From Clitoria ternatea (Eukaryota > Streptophyta > Magnoliopsida > Fabales > Fabaceae): DNA of 64,000 nucleotides. Below are positions 1 to 12,366 of the stretch, piece by piece. The notes under the pieces are model-generated. The model made no database searches. It was not told the DNA's origin and saw nothing but the letters and a program-made list of their open reading frames with translations. The stretch spans positions 93,132,001-93,196,000 of the forward strand of contig CM075676.1 of the NCBI GenBank assembly GCA_037962975.1, in the 5' to 3' direction. Position 1 is the stretch's first letter, and each line of letters starts with the position of its first letter. Position numbers and translations under genes: made by a program.

Positions 1-691
1 TTGTGTGTGCATGATTAGTGTGTGGACAGTCATTCGGTATGTAATACCCCTCGTTATTGGCTCCAGTGGTCCAGGTAGAGATCCCAATTGAGCTACCCAG
101 TGGTCCAGGTAAAGACCCAGTGGTTGAGGTGGGGAGCCAGTGTGTGGCTCGGTGAACCAGGTAGAGTTCACGGGATATCGGTGTGACTCCTAGCTGGTGG
201 CTGATTCGTTAGTATCCGGATACTAGGTGTCGATGTGCATATGTATATGTGATGACCATAAGAGTCAGTTGTGTCTTTGATCTTGATTTTGTGAAATGAT
301 CATTATAATATAATTAAACTGAAGTTATGAATATAATGAGAGATCATGCATGTTTGATGTCATATGAGGAACGTTTAATGGATCGGTAATCAAGGGAGGA
401 GAATGAGATTCTCCAGGTGATATCAACTCTATTTAACCAGTTGTATTGATTTTATGATAAATACTCACCCTTATATTTTTTTTACAGTGAATGAATTAAG
501 GGATGTTGCGGATGCTACAGAGACCAGTGCAAAGTGAGCAAGGAGCAATGCCAGAAGAAATCAGGATGTGTATATTGTATATATTCGTATGTGAATATAT
601 CATCTCTTAGACTTGTAGTGGTATATGTTTGGCTGCAGTTGATTGTGATGACTAGTGTGGAAATGATGACTAATGGCACTGAGCCATTGGT

Positions 692-734
<43 letters not shown>
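692..734. repeat. (CA)n-(TA)n microsatellite
   Basis: About ten CA units are followed directly by about eleven TA units inside the LTR at the left edge. Confidence 0.9.
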
Positions 735-735
<1 letters not shown>

Positions 736-1929
736 GTATTTTTGTATGAGTGTGAATATATGCGTAGTATGACATGATTATGGTTTGGACAATGTGAGTA
801 TGATGTGGCATTGAGCCATTAGATAGACTGCATGCATGATGACCAGGTACTGTCTGAATGAATATGGTTATGGCACGGAGTCGTAATAGATTAAATCATG
901 CATTATAGGTAGGTTTTGTTGAATGTATGATTGAAGAAGTATTGCATATGATTGACATAATGATTGTGTATCATAATGGAATGTTATACTAATGAATTTA
1001 AGAGGTTTAGAGGATTTTACCTTTAGCCAATTATAGAAATTTATGGAACTGCATAGGTGATTTTGAGATCTAACAGGTTTCAGGACTCCCGGAAGATACC
1101 CATGGGCCCTTTAAGATATTTAGGAACTGCATGTATTGGCCTTAGGCCATTTAAGACCTATTTAGGATGTTTGATGCAAGTGTTTTGCATATAAAGGGGT
1201 TAAACTGCATTTCACACATAACTTGCGTGTATATTGGAATTTTGGCAAACGGACAGCGCAAACAGTTCCAGAATGGGGAAATCATGTGGCCCATGAAGTT
1301 TCATGGCAATCGTACCTAAAATGGGCCAATTAGGTAGGTTAGAAGTTGGCCAAAATGCCTAAATATGTAACAGCATCAGGTGCTATCACTGATAAGCTCA
1401 TACATAGCGTCATCCAGACGCGTAGCGCCAGAGCTACGAGTTGAGGTCCACGCGTAGCGTGGGGCTGACGCCTAGTGTCAAGCCCCTGTTTCAGTTTTCA
1501 AGTTACTTATTTTTTAATGGTTTTTAGGGTTTAAATTAGCCAAATATATTCCATAATTTACTGATTTTAAATATAAATAAACATTTCTTGGAAATTAGGA
1601 TTTAATTAAATTATGCATTCATGGAAAAGTTTATTACAATAGTTATAAATTTGGTAAAAATAAATGTAAAATGACATGGAATGTCATATAAGTCACTAAA
1701 ATCTTGTTTGAGATGAATTTGATGTGATTTGATTGGTGAGGTTGTATAAGTTAGGTCAATTGTATTTTGTGCGTATCTTTGTGATTTACATGAATTTTTG
1801 GGTACGAACTATGCTTGCAAGCCCAAAATGATTTCTAGTTGGTGCCCATAAAGTTTCATGAAAATTGGAGTTAAAATGGGCAAAATAGGGAATGAGAAAG
1901 TTGGTTGTGAAATTCCAATTTCTGCAAGT

Positions 1930-2215
1930 CTCATTTAAGCCAGATTAGGCTCGCTTGAGCGAGTCCCTGAGCAATTGAGGAAGTTGATTCTAGTGTAATC
2001 TTGCCCAAGTGAGAATGGGCTTGCTTGAGCGAGAATGGGAAAATGGCCTCTGTGTGAATCTCACTCAAGCGAGGGTGGGCTCGCCTGAGCAAGAGTTAGG
2101 GAGAAAGGTTTCTGGTGCATTCTCACTCGAGTGAGGTGGCCTCACTTCTGGAGTATTCTCGCTTAAGAGAGATTCTTAATTCGCTCAAGCGAGGGGTCTC
2201 TCACTTAAGCAAGAC
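1930..2215. repeat. Cluster of CTCGCTTGAGCGAG-type imperfect palindromes
   Basis: At least eight variants of ctcgcttgagcgag / ctcactcaagcgag, several of them self-complementary, are spaced 15-50 bases apart in the last 470 bases of the LTR. The same core recurs at 11519-11692 and 29289-29462 in a different LTR family. Confidence 0.7.
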
Positions 2216-2393
2216 TTGGGGTGAATAGGCAAAAATTTTGAGAAGTTCTAAGGGGGCTTAGGGTGGCTCCGAGTAACGTAGCCCTTAAATTCCTAATGTT
2301 TATGGCAAGAAAAGCTTTAAACGTGAAAAATTTCCTCTAATATTTAATTATATCTGGAGTAAACCTTAGGAATTGATAAATGGACGTTATACA

Positions 2394-2995
2394 AATACCC
2401 TTTGTTCTAGGTGATTCAACCCGGTTTCATTGAATCAATTGAGTATCTTAACTTTTTTCCTAAATGTCAAAATGACATCATTTTGTTTATAGTTGGAAAA
2501 TAAAAAATAAAAAAGTAAGTTTTCTTTAAAATTATGTAGTTAGTGTTATAAATATTTCAAATTTTCTTTAAAAAAAGTACACTTTTTTACATCTTTAAGA
2601 GACGGTCCTGAAGCTTTTTCCACAATCTCAATCTGCATTGCCAACTAAACCATAATCGATTGGTTGAAATATAGATATAATAAGTGGGATATTCAATTCA
2701 TCTTATTAATTTAAATAAAATAAATGGTACATTAACTCTTACCTTTTCACTATATATCTCCTTATTTATTTTAATGCAGCGCATCTCCTTGTTTTGAAAG
2801 AGAAATTGGGTTTTTTGCACTTCCCTGGAAAAATAAAGATGCGTTTGAATAAATGATTTAAGTAAATATTTATTTAATTTAAGGTTATGTTTATAACTAG
2901 TTTGTTTGTTATGTTGTTTCTTTCTTGGGGTTCTGGCCAATATGTCATACAAAAAAAAAAGTGGTAAGTATTAAATCAATGTCCCTTTATATATA
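2394..2995. other. Intergenic, no feature recognised
   Basis: AT-rich sequence between the LTR end and the TIR element. An open frame on the minus strand (2698-2952) has low-complexity, lysine-rich content and no recognisable motif. I see no gene here. Confidence 0.6.
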
Positions 2996-3060
2996 ATTAT
3001 TAGGAATGGAAATGAGTCAGGTCATCCGTCGGGGGCATATGGCTCAACCTGTGTAAAACG

Positions 3061-5639
3061 TGTAACATCCTAAATTTTAGAATGTTAGAAAATAATTTAT
3101 TAAGGATCAGTGGAGAATTTCCGAGTGAATCATGCCTGAGACAAGACTTTCCGAGTGAAAATGGATATGATTCTGAGTGAGGGAAGGTTAACATGTTTCC
3201 GAGTGAAACATGATTGAGAGAATCACTTCTGAGTGAAGAAACTGTGTCCGAATGAGACGCTGTTGTGTAAGGCAAATCCGAGTGAAACGTCTCCGAGTGA
3301 AACGTTTTTGAATGGGTCATTTTTTAGAGAAGTACTCCTGAGTGGGAAAAACTTTGATTTCGAATGAGTACTTCTCGAGCCGAGATATTTGTGAATAGTG
3401 ACTGAGTGGAGTATCTCCGAGTTGTGTAACTGTCTGAGTGAGGTGTCTCCGAGTGCGACACTTCCGAGAGGGATGGCACCGAGTGAGACGTTCCAAGTGG
3501 GATAATGTCAAGTGAGACATTTCTGACTTCCGTGTAGCAAGGCATCGATTGGGACATACCGAGTGAGTCTTTTTCAAGGAGAGTACTTCTGGACAGAGAA
3601 AGACTTTAACTTCGAATGGATATGTTTCTGAGTGAATAGTTCCCAAGGGAAGTAAATATTCGAATGGTGAACTCCATTTAATTCGTTCTCAGGTCAATAT
3701 TCAATTTCCGAGAGCTTGTGCTCGGATTCGTCTTCATGACTGTTTTCGACCCGAGTGATCCTTTCCAGTGGAAAGATTTCTGAGAGAGGATTGTCTTCAA
3801 ACTTCGAGTGATCTTTTCAGATGAAAGACTTCCGAGTGACACAAGTGAAGGCTTGACTCGGGCAGAAATATATCTGAGAGATGTCTGAATGAGACATTCT
3901 GAGTGGATCATTTCTGAGGAAGGAAAGCTGAGAGTTTCATGTGGAAACCTTTCCGAGTGAATTTCCTTCGAATGAAGTAATTCTGAGCGGAAAGAGGCTC
4001 TGATGAATCTTCTCGGAAAGATGTGCCCTGAATACCGAAACCGAGTCGGAATTGATAATTACTTCAATTATTGAGGCTTTCCACGTCACTGTTCTAGCAG
4101 ATTCTCTTTTCTGATTTTTCAAAGTATGGGACCCTCTTTATTGTCCTATTCTCCTTTCTTTATTACCTTGTTTTGTCCTTATATCTTATTATATATGTAT
4201 CAGTGCTTAATTATTTTGTTCATGTCTTTTTCATGAACGATTTATGTCAAGTCCTATCATTAGATTAGCTGGGAATTTCAAGAGTGTCAATATCACCTTT
4301 AATTCTTTTCTTATCCAATCTTTACTGGAAATTATCAATAAAAGAGGAGACCAATCTTCATTCTTCTTTTTAACGTGAAAGTTTGTAAGAGCTTTAAGAA
4401 AGGAAGCTTTGGAAGAGTTCAGAACTAAAATTCCAGTCGGAATTTATGAGCTGTAATTGGATATAGCTTGAGGAGATTCTTTGTTCCAGGTAGGGGGAGC
4501 GTTACATTTTAAATGTATAGTTTATGAACGGAATCGGGATAATATTGAGAAATCCTGAATATATGTGATGTGTGATATATTATGAGATATGATGTTTTCC
4601 GTTCATATGTGAGTGGTATTGATATTGAATTTATATGAGATATGAACTGTATATGTGATGTATGAGTTTGTGATGAATTCTATGCATGAGATGCAACAGA
4701 ATATGTGATTGATAATATTAATTAATGATTATTAAGCTTGAAGTAGCTTAGTATATGTGGTTGTGATTGACTACTGCATGCTATGCTTGCTGTTATATTG
4801 AGTTGAGACCCTTGGTGATGGTAACCGAGTGGTAGCCCCTGATGATGGTAATCAGGTGGTCTGTTGATGATTGATCATTATTTGGCATAGCATGTGCATT
4901 CAGACGCACATAGGACTGCAGGGGGCCTGTGATGCCGGCCCAAATGGGAGGGTGGCCCGATTATAAGGCACAGACCCTGTGGTGGTTTCTTCGGATTCCA
5001 TAGACGCCTTTGAGTTGGACTCAAGGCCGGCCTGTAACACTGAGTTGTTACCGCTGTCACTGAGAGTGACTGGTGTTACATTATGGGCGCACGCGGTTTG
5101 GTACCTGTAAAACGGCCGAATCACCTGTGAGCTGAGATATTATGTTGAGTAAATCCCATCATTAGAGTCAGATCCGTATACAAATGTATTAATATATGTT
5201 ATTGGGAATAACATGATGATATGATCACTTGATGATATGAGAATGAATGATATATGATGAGATTGTATGATATGATTATGAATTATGCGTAGTTATGAAT
5301 TGGACACTTAATCCAATTCAATAACTATCATTTGACATGTTTATGCTCACCCCCTACTGTTGTTATTTTTACAGTGGATGTAGGACGCAGCGATGATGTT
5401 TGAGGTCATTCAGCCTGCTCGGAGCATTATGTATTTATATATATATATATATAGTACATGATACACATAGTTGTTTGTAGTAGCCTTGGCGGGCTCCTGT
5501 GTATACCGATTTGTAAAATATATGTATTTATGAATGAGCCAGTTGATGTAATGCCAACTGCTTTATTATATTAATTTGAAAATTCTGTTTTAAAATTTAA
5601 ATTATTTACGAAAAATTGATTTGGATTTCGGGTGTTATA
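3061..5639 (+). mobile_element. Solo LTR, Tekay-like family (2.6 kb)
   Basis: It starts tgtaacatcc and ends ggtgttata. The flanking pentamers are AAACG (3056-3060) and AAATG (5640-5644), a TSD with one C/T difference. No PBS, PPT or coding sequence is attached, so it is a solo LTR left by LTR-LTR recombination. Its first kilobase is packed with CCGAGTGA words. Its start (tgtaacatccta...) and that motif array match the LTRs of the element 10069-30068 read on the minus strand, so it is a diverged member of the same family. Open frames on the minus strand within it are composed of the repeated word and are not genes. Confidence 0.75.
3100..4050 (+). repeat. Dense CCGAGTGA / TTCCGAGTGA motif array in LTR
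   Basis: The octamer ccgagtga, with variants such as ctgagtga and cgaatga, occurs dozens of times at irregular 10-40 base spacing. It is not a regular tandem array. The reverse-complement word (tcactcgg) fills 11740-12240 and 29500-30010 in the related LTRs. Confidence 0.8.
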
Positions 5640-6397
5640 AAATGTATATAAGTCAAGCTTGTTACACTAGAAGGCTTGGTCTAGACTTTTAAAAATACCT
5701 TTTTTAAGTAAACAATACAGGTTATAGGCTTTCTAAAAAGCCTTTGAATCCCAATAGGCAGACCCATCTAATTGATCTAACTACTAATTATTTATATAAT
5801 TTTATAACTTAAAAGTAATATAAATTTGAAGATTTGAATCGATTTTACTGATTTGTTACATGTTCTGTCTTGCTTGCATGATTTGATTCTAAATGTCAGA
5901 TTATGACTTGGATTACATGTTATGGTTTTTACTATTTTGAATTTTTGGATAATTTTACCTAGGTTGAGATTATGGAACTCATGATATTATGGATTTCATG
6001 AATGATGACTATTTTTTGGATTAATTGTAGTGATTATTCTGGATTTAATTACCTTTGCTTTGTATAAGTTATATTTGTCTTAATGAATTTAAAATCAAAT
6101 GCATTTGACTCATTTATATTAATAGATCCATTTAAAATGTTAAGTTCCTTTACAATGATAGGTCCGTTAGCCTATGTAGTTTGATAGGCTTTTTAGGTTT
6201 GGCCTTTTGAAAGTTTAATTGTAAACATGTCATATAAATAGACTTTTAAATGGGTCGGACTTTCAAACATGTCAGGTTAGACCTTAAAAAATCTATAATG
6301 GGTAAATAGGTCAGATTCATTGACAATTGGAAGTGGATCAGGTTTAAGCCTGTCATAGCCTAATCTGACTTAACTCATTTCTATCCATAATAATTAT

Positions 6398-6805
6398 AAT
6401 CTAACTCATATTGGATTTAATTACCAACAAAATTCCCTTACCACATAAGAGCTTAAGTTACAAGTGTTTAATTAAATAATTTTATTTTGATAAGTTGCAC
6501 CATGATTTTTTTTAAAAAATTGATAAACAATTCGTGTACGACATGAATATTAGCATTTTCTGTAGCATCAACCAATTATAAATTAGAAATTATTCTGTGT
6601 ATGGTGTTTTTTTTGTCATAGTGTATGGTGTTTAATGTAGTTATTATAAAAGCTAACGATGTTTGCTCACTTATCAAGTAACCCTTTTTTTTGGAAGAAA
6701 TCAAGTAACCCTATGTTCCAAATAGTTTTTTGGTCCAAAGGGTGAATTCCCTTAGAAAAGGGCCCAGCGCCCAAGCCCCGGAGGGGTACAAACATTATGT
6801 TCCAA
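6398..6805. other. Intergenic, no feature recognised
   Basis: AT-rich spacer between the TIR element and the LINE target site. No coding or structural signal was seen. Confidence 0.6.
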
Positions 6806-7266
6806 TTAAATTTGACTCATCGGGGGCTGGATTTTGTGTGAGGCCCATCCTTGTGAAGTATGGTGTTCCATGTTGTGAGCTACTATTGGATTTTTCTCTT
6901 CTAAAGGAAGAGCTCTATTTCTCATTTTTAGAGTTTAATGGTACTATGGCTACCTTTGATATAACATCCCCCTTCCATTGCCCCAGATAGAGTTAGGTTC
7001 CTCTGGTCCCCTTCTTCCTCCCATTCCCTCAGTGTCTTCCTTCTCTTTTATTCTTGTTTTATTCTTCTCATCTTAGTGTCTTCTTTGTTTTGGTTTAAGT
7101 TTTTTTGGGTCCTTGGTCTTTTTCTCCTTCCCACCTCTAAGCATTCCTGGTTTTTCTTTCTTGTTTTTTTCCCCTTCACTTCTTTTGCCTCTTCTTTATC
7201 CTTGCTTTATAGCTTTATGGCCTTGTGTCTTTTTTTCTTTCTTGGCTTGTGTTTTTCGTTTCCTCC

Positions 7267-8770
7267 ATGGATGAGCTAAGAAACAATGTCTTGCAACACA
7301 TTAATAAGACTAGTCAGTGGGATGAATCATTTGTCAAGCTAGAATCTAGCAAGCAACACATCAAAGACATATATCAGAATACTTTGTATGGAAGGCTTAT
7401 AACCTCTAAGGTTGTTAGCTTTACTTTTATCCAAAAAACTCTTGAAGCTTTTGGTAGAAGTTTGGTAGGTTCCAAATCACTAATATAGGAAGAAACACTG
7501 TCATGATAACATGGAAGGAGAAAAAAGTGTCAACCAATATCCTAGCCAGAAGTCCTTGGCATGTGACGGGCCATCTTCTTAGTCTACAAGTATGTTAACC
7601 CAAACAACCACTAAGTAATATTGATTTCTCTAAAGTTTCTTTCTGGGTTCAACTGCATAACATTCCTTTGGAGTTTATGTCAACAGAAAATGCTAAAAGG
7701 ATGGGCAGTAAAATTAGGAGGATAATAGAGATTCAAGACCTCATTGTTGATGGCATGATTCTAAGGAGTTTCCTAAGAGTTAGAGTGGCTATTGATGTTA
7801 CCAATCCTATCTTAACTAGCTTATTTTTCTCAGGTTCAGATGATCAAATAATTCCTATTCTTTTAAGATATAAGAAATTACAGGGCCTATGTTTTAATAT
7901 TGGAATTATTGACCATGACTTCAAAAGTTGAAGTATTGTTAAGGAAAAGTCCATTTTTGAAGAAGGAAAGTATAAATTTGGCCCTCATCTGTCAGCTGCT
8001 CCAGCTAAAACCATGGCTTCCTTAGCAACTCAATCTTGGAGTTCTGGGAAGTCTATGGAAAATACTACAGGGAAAAAGAAAGAGCATGTGAGCCTTATAA
8101 CTAGTAACGAGGTTGTTTAGTGTGAGGTTGGAAGCCTCCCTCTTGAGCCCATAAATTGGAAACAAAGGACAGTTCAGTAAAAGGGTGAGTCAACTAGAGA
8201 AAAAGGTAAAGATCTGATAATACAAGATCCTGTCAGGATCAGGGACTATGAACAGGAAGCCAGAAATGCTATCTTTAGGACCCACACATCCAACCAAACT
8301 TCCCCTCTCTTATCTACCAAAAGTACCTCTTTTCCTGAGCCCATTTCAGAATCACCTACCACCTAAGCTCCCTACCCTAAAGACTCTCCACATCACATCT
8401 TAATCACCACCCCTCCTCCCGGGTATAATGTTATCTCTGAAAATTCCCTCAGCCTTCACTTACTAAACCAGATAAAAATCTAGCCTTCCAAACTCTTCCT
8501 AACCCACCAAACAAACCTCAAATCAAGTTAGCCACCTCTCCCCACAAATTTCCTTCAATTAGAGATGGCAAGACCTAACCAACCTATTTTATTGAACTAC
8601 CCAATGATACCCCTTCTCCCATCCTCACTAAATTAATTCCTTGCCCTTATGAGTTTTTTCATAGTAAAGGATTGTAGGTGGTCCTTAATCTAACAAGATG
8701 GAGAGAGGAGTATGATGACAACCCTTATGCCAAAAAGCGTCTGTTACAATTGACTAATTCAGATTTCTAA
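7267..8770 (+). pseudogene. LINE ORF1 (DUF4283-type RNA-binding protein), broken
   Basis: It begins at ATG 7267 (MDELRNNVLQ). The first stretch ends at a stop at 7486-7488. Homologous text resumes in the surrounding frames, including WVQLHNIPLEFM and the RSFLRVRVAIDVTNP block near 7640-7800, which match the DUF4283 region and its downstream linker in plant L1 ORF1 proteins. The expected CCHC knuckle is not clearly preserved: a Cys-containing LCFNIG stretch sits near 7890 and a stop follows at 7929-7931. Downstream text to 8770 is serine/proline-rich, as in the family. The role in active relatives is nucleic-acid chaperone and RNP formation. Several stops make it a pseudogene; its start and end are approximate. 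Confidence 0.6.
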
Positions 8771-8859
8771 ATTCTCCAGCTGAACCAATATGGATCTAAT
8801 ATCAAATCTCTTTCTTCTACGACCGAGGGGGTGGGCCAAATCAAGCCCTCAACTCAGCC

Positions 8860-10068
8860 ATGAAGTTCCTAAGCTGGAATTGTCATGGGATGGCCAATCC
8901 CGCGACAATGAGGGGGCTAAAGTCCCTCAAGAAGAAGTTCAAGACTACGCTGTTTTTTGCCATAGAAACCAAAGCTCAAGCAGGCCGTGTGGAAGTTGTT
9001 AAAAATCACTTAGGATTTAAGTCTTCTTTTGTTGTAAATGCTAATGGCCTCCTAGGAGGGTTAGCTCTGATGTGGGATTCTACTTTGGATATGACTATTG
9101 AAATGTCTAGCCCAAATATTATCCATACTTTTATTACTTTTGTTGCTACCAGTATTCAAATAAAATGTTCTTTTGTGTATTCCCCGCTTATTTTCTCTGA
9201 TCGTAAACAATTCTGGCAGGTACTAGAATAGATTAATATTCCTAATAGGGTTAGGTGGTATATTTTAGGGGACTTTAATGAATGTTTGCATGATTATGAC
9301 AAAGTTAGTCATATCCCATATCTCCCCAACAGAGTTGCACTATTTAAAAACTTGGTGAACAGTCTTAATCTTATGGAGGTTCCCATTAGAGAGTGCAATT
9401 ATATGTGGATTAGCAACCCCAAAAATGGAAAGGTCACTAAGGAAAAAATTGACAGGGTGTTCTTTAACATTCATATGTTGGATCTTTTTCCTCACTGCCT
9501 TTGTACAACCCTTTCCCTTGTGTCATCTAACCACTCACCTTTATTATTTGATCTTATCCCTAATAAACCCAGCTCCCCTTATTTCAAATTTGAGGCTTTC
9601 TGGACTGAACATCTAGATTACACAAGAGTTATTCAGGAAGGGTGGGGTAAAAATGAGCACAAAGAGAACCCATGGGAGCAATTGTTGGAAAATAATATCC
9701 ACTGCAGTAATGCTTTGCAGGAGTGGAACAAAACTACCTTTAAGAATTCTAACATTGAAATAGCTAGGATCCAACACAAACTTGAAGCTTTAATTAACAG
9801 GAGGAGTGGAGACTATGACCTGGATCATAATTCAGCTAGCAAACAAAATATTGAACAGATTAGAAAAAGGAAATAAATTTATTAGGCTCAAAGATCTATA
9901 GTTCAGTGGTTGAAGTGGAGAGATGCTAATACTAGGTTTCTTCATGCCACCACCATTCAAAGAAGGGTCAGGAACATGATAACCAGACTCCAAGATGACA
10001 ATAACAACTGGGTTGAAGGCCAGGATGAGGTCCTAAATATGATTACAAACAACTTTCAGCAGGTGTAC
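8860..10068 (+). pseudogene. LINE ORF2, 5' part: AP-endonuclease domain
   Basis: The frame opens at ATG 8860 with MKFLSWNCHGMAN, the first strand of the exonuclease-endonuclease-phosphatase fold. It continues with the ETK-type acidic motif (AIETKAQAG), the ILGDFNE motif near 9265 and SSNHSPLLFDL near 9530, the catalytic His region. One in-frame TAG (9229-9231) and two stops near 9874-9885 break it. Past those the frame still reads the expected linker to the reverse transcriptase (NTRFFHATTIQRR, NNWVEGQDEV). The gypsy insertion at 10069 splits the codons for QVY, and the same frame resumes at 30069. In active L1s this domain nicks the target DNA. Confidence 0.8.
10064..10068. repeat. TSD of outer gypsy element, left copy (TGTAC)
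   Basis: Pairs with TGTAT at 30069-30073 with one C/T difference. The LINE reading frame joins across the two copies. Confidence 0.8.
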
Positions 10069-12299
10069 TAAAACATCCTTAATTTTTTTTAAATTAAATT
10101 TTCAATAAATCAAGTAAATTTTTCACAAATAATTTAAACTTCCAATAGAGATCGGATTCAGTCATTAAAAGTACCGATTTCTCACCAATCCGACTGACCC
10201 ATTGGAATGCAATTTAAACATAAATAGACTTTTCATAAATAATTTCATGATTAAAAGAAAATTTGTATTAATAAAATTATTGTCACATTACAAAAACCGA
10301 CCGGCCATTTCATAATACAAGAATTATATCACTCGGTAAACACAAGAGTCGGCCAAGGCTTTTACCCAGTTTACTATGTATACTATGTATTGTGCATACT
10401 AATACATAATGCTCCAGTCGGTCGAGTGACATCAAATGCCATCACCGTGTCCTCTATCCACTACAAAAATAATGAGTAGGGAGTGAGCATAAACATATCA
10501 AATAATAGTTATTGAATCAGATTTAAGGTCCAATCCATAACTATACACTTACCACAAACCGAGTCATACAACATAAATAGCATTTCCTATCAGTAATCAA
10601 AGCATACACACCAAAAATTAGTGCACATCATTGCTCAAACAAATGGATCCATAAGACTGTTAGTTTTGTGTTGCAACACTGGCTCCCCGAGCCATGATTC
10701 AGCACTCGGCTGATTCGGCCGTTTTACAGGTACCAAACCGCTCTACGCCCATAATGCAACACCGAGTACCACTCCCAGAGTGATAGCGGTCCTCTACTCA
10801 GTGTTACGGGCCAAAACCCCAAGCCCTGCTCAAGAGGTTGCCTTGAGTCCCACCCAAGGTCTTTTATGAAAGTCATAACATACCTTACATTCATACATTT
10901 CACGCATATACTCTTCATGACTCTCATATCACTATCGGTATTAATGTCGGAAATATGAATGTATGTATATATATCAAAACATAAAGCATCATACAAGCGG
11001 GGTATCAAAACACATAACACACATATATAACATTTTACTATTACCCCATATCCATTCATAAACTATTTATTTGAGATGAAATACTCCCCCTACCTGGAAT
11101 TAAGAGCTCTTGCAACACTTAAAGCTTTATCCAATTCACAGCTTGCGAATTCCGACTCGAATTTCAGCTTTGTGCTAATCCAATGTTTTCTTTATAAAAG
11201 AAGAATGAAGACTGATTCCTTCTTCGTTAATGGCTTTTTCAGCAGTATTTGGAAGAGGGCGATTACAGATGATATCTTTTCTTTCAAAGGTTTTTCTAAA
11301 CTCCTTTAACAGTGGAAATTGGTATTTATATCATTTATGCAAAGAGACGTGAATGACCAAAAGATATCTGTTGTACTTTTCTTCAGATGCTAAATAAGGA
11401 GTAAGCATTTAATGAAAAGGGACAACATATTAAAGAGGGTCCCATACTTAGGAAAATATCAGAAAAAGACTTTACTAGAAGGTAGAAGAACAGGTTGACG
11501 TGGAAAGCATCAGACATGATTCTCGCTTGAGCGAACCGCTCTCGCTTGAGTGAGAACTGCTCAGTCACCATTTTCCATACTTTCGCTCAAGCGAGGCTCC
11601 TTCCAAATAGCCACTTGCTCGGGCGAGAAATGTCCACTAACGAATTCCATACTCACTCGCTTGAGCGAGGTATCCACTCGCTTAAGCGAAACTCGACCAG
11701 AGGTCGTCCTTCCCAACACTCGGTTTTTCACTCGGGAAGTTATTCCAGAACTGATTCCTCTCATTCGTTCCTTCACTCGGCAATTTATATTTAAGCAGAC
11801 TTATCACTCGATCGGTCATTCACTCGGTGATTCACCCTCACACCAACTCAACACTTGATCGATCTTCTCTCGGTAATTAATTCCAAGACCGATCATCTCT
11901 AACTCGAGTTTCCATTCGGTAAAATAATCCAGACTGAGTCTTTTCTCACTTGGTATCATTCCACTCGGGAATGTCGTGCTTGGAAACATTCCACTTGAAA
12001 AGTTTCAATTCAGAAATACTCCATCCGGAACCATTTTACTCAGATTTCCTTATTCGAAAGTGTCTCATTCGGACATTATTTTCTTAACTTAGAAATAATT
12101 TACTTAATGATGTTTCACTCAGAAACATCTTAATTCCATTCGGAGATAGGTTTCACGGTCTTACTTCACTCGGTATCGCACCATATTCACTCAGAATATT
12201 ATATCTCAAACAGCATTCACTCGAAATTTCACTCAGAATTTCTTTATTAATCCTTCATAAATGAATTTGCTAAATATTACAAAAACTTGGGATGTTACA
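10069..12299 (-). repeat. 3' LTR of outer gypsy element
   Basis: On the minus strand it begins tgtaacatcccaag at 12299 and ends at 10069. It contains the palindrome cluster (11519-11692) and the TCACTCGG-rich block (11740-12240). It lacks the 42-bp duplication found in the other LTR. Confidence 0.9.
11519..11692. repeat. CTCGCTTGAGCGAG palindrome cluster (outer LTR)
   Basis: Six variants (tctcgcttgagcga, ctcgcttgagtgag, tcgctcaagcgag, ctcgggcgag, ctcgcttgagcgag, ctcgcttaagcga) occur within 174 bases, about 610-780 bases into the LTR in element orientation. They are repeated at 29289-29462 in the partner LTR. Confidence 0.75.
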
Positions 12300-12300
12300 T

Positions 12301-12313
12301 TTCTCCCCTCCTA
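12301..12313 (-). other. Polypurine tract, outer gypsy element
   Basis: The minus strand reads gtaggaggggagaa directly before the 3' LTR, the expected plus-strand priming site. Confidence 0.7.
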
Positions 12314-12366
12314 CAAAAATTTCGTCCTCGAAATTTAAATACAAGAATTATACATCAATGAAATAA

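Larger units (their letters stand above)
1..2393 (+). mobile_element. LTR, 3' portion (solo or 3' LTR), truncated by window edge
   Basis: The block at about 45-230 (gtggtccaggtagag, gagctacccag, gtatccggatactag) recurs in the same order at 53800-53970 inside the complete LTR 52384-55339. The right end (ccttaggaattgataaatggacgttataca) resembles the end of that LTR, which places the boundary at 2393. No primer-binding site follows 2393, so this is a solo LTR or the 3' LTR of an element lying to the left. It contains a CA/TA microsatellite (692-734) and a cluster of CTCGCTTGAGCGAG-like palindromes (1930-2215). No coding capacity is visible. Family membership is inferred from the shared blocks. 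Confidence 0.6.
2996..6397. mobile_element. Non-autonomous TIR DNA element, split by a solo LTR
   Basis: The left end at 2996-3023 (attattaggaatggaaatgag, then tcaggtc) is matched in inverted orientation by 6367-6397 (gacttaactcatttctatcc, then ataataattat), with few mismatches. Without the nested solo LTR (3061-5639) the element would be about 0.8 kb. Its remaining sequence (5640-6366) is rich in short gg-cag-gcttta-type words and encodes nothing, typical of a deletion derivative. Superfamily is not determinable by eye; the termini look more hAT-like than Mutator-like. The TSD is ambiguous because the flanks are themselves palindromic AT. Confidence 0.55.

Noticed and set aside
515..811. Overlapping open frames on both strands at 515-811
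   Set aside because: They run through the CA/TA microsatellite of an LTR; the low-complexity protein and lack of motifs argue against a gene.
3000..4122. Several minus-strand open frames rich in HS/ET repeats
   Set aside because: Made of the CCGAGTGA word array inside a solo LTR. Repetition keeps frames open by chance.
11546..11858. Open frames in both strands (and the copy at 29315-29563)
   Set aside because: They lie in the LTR palindrome cluster and motif array, on the strand opposite to the element; not coding.
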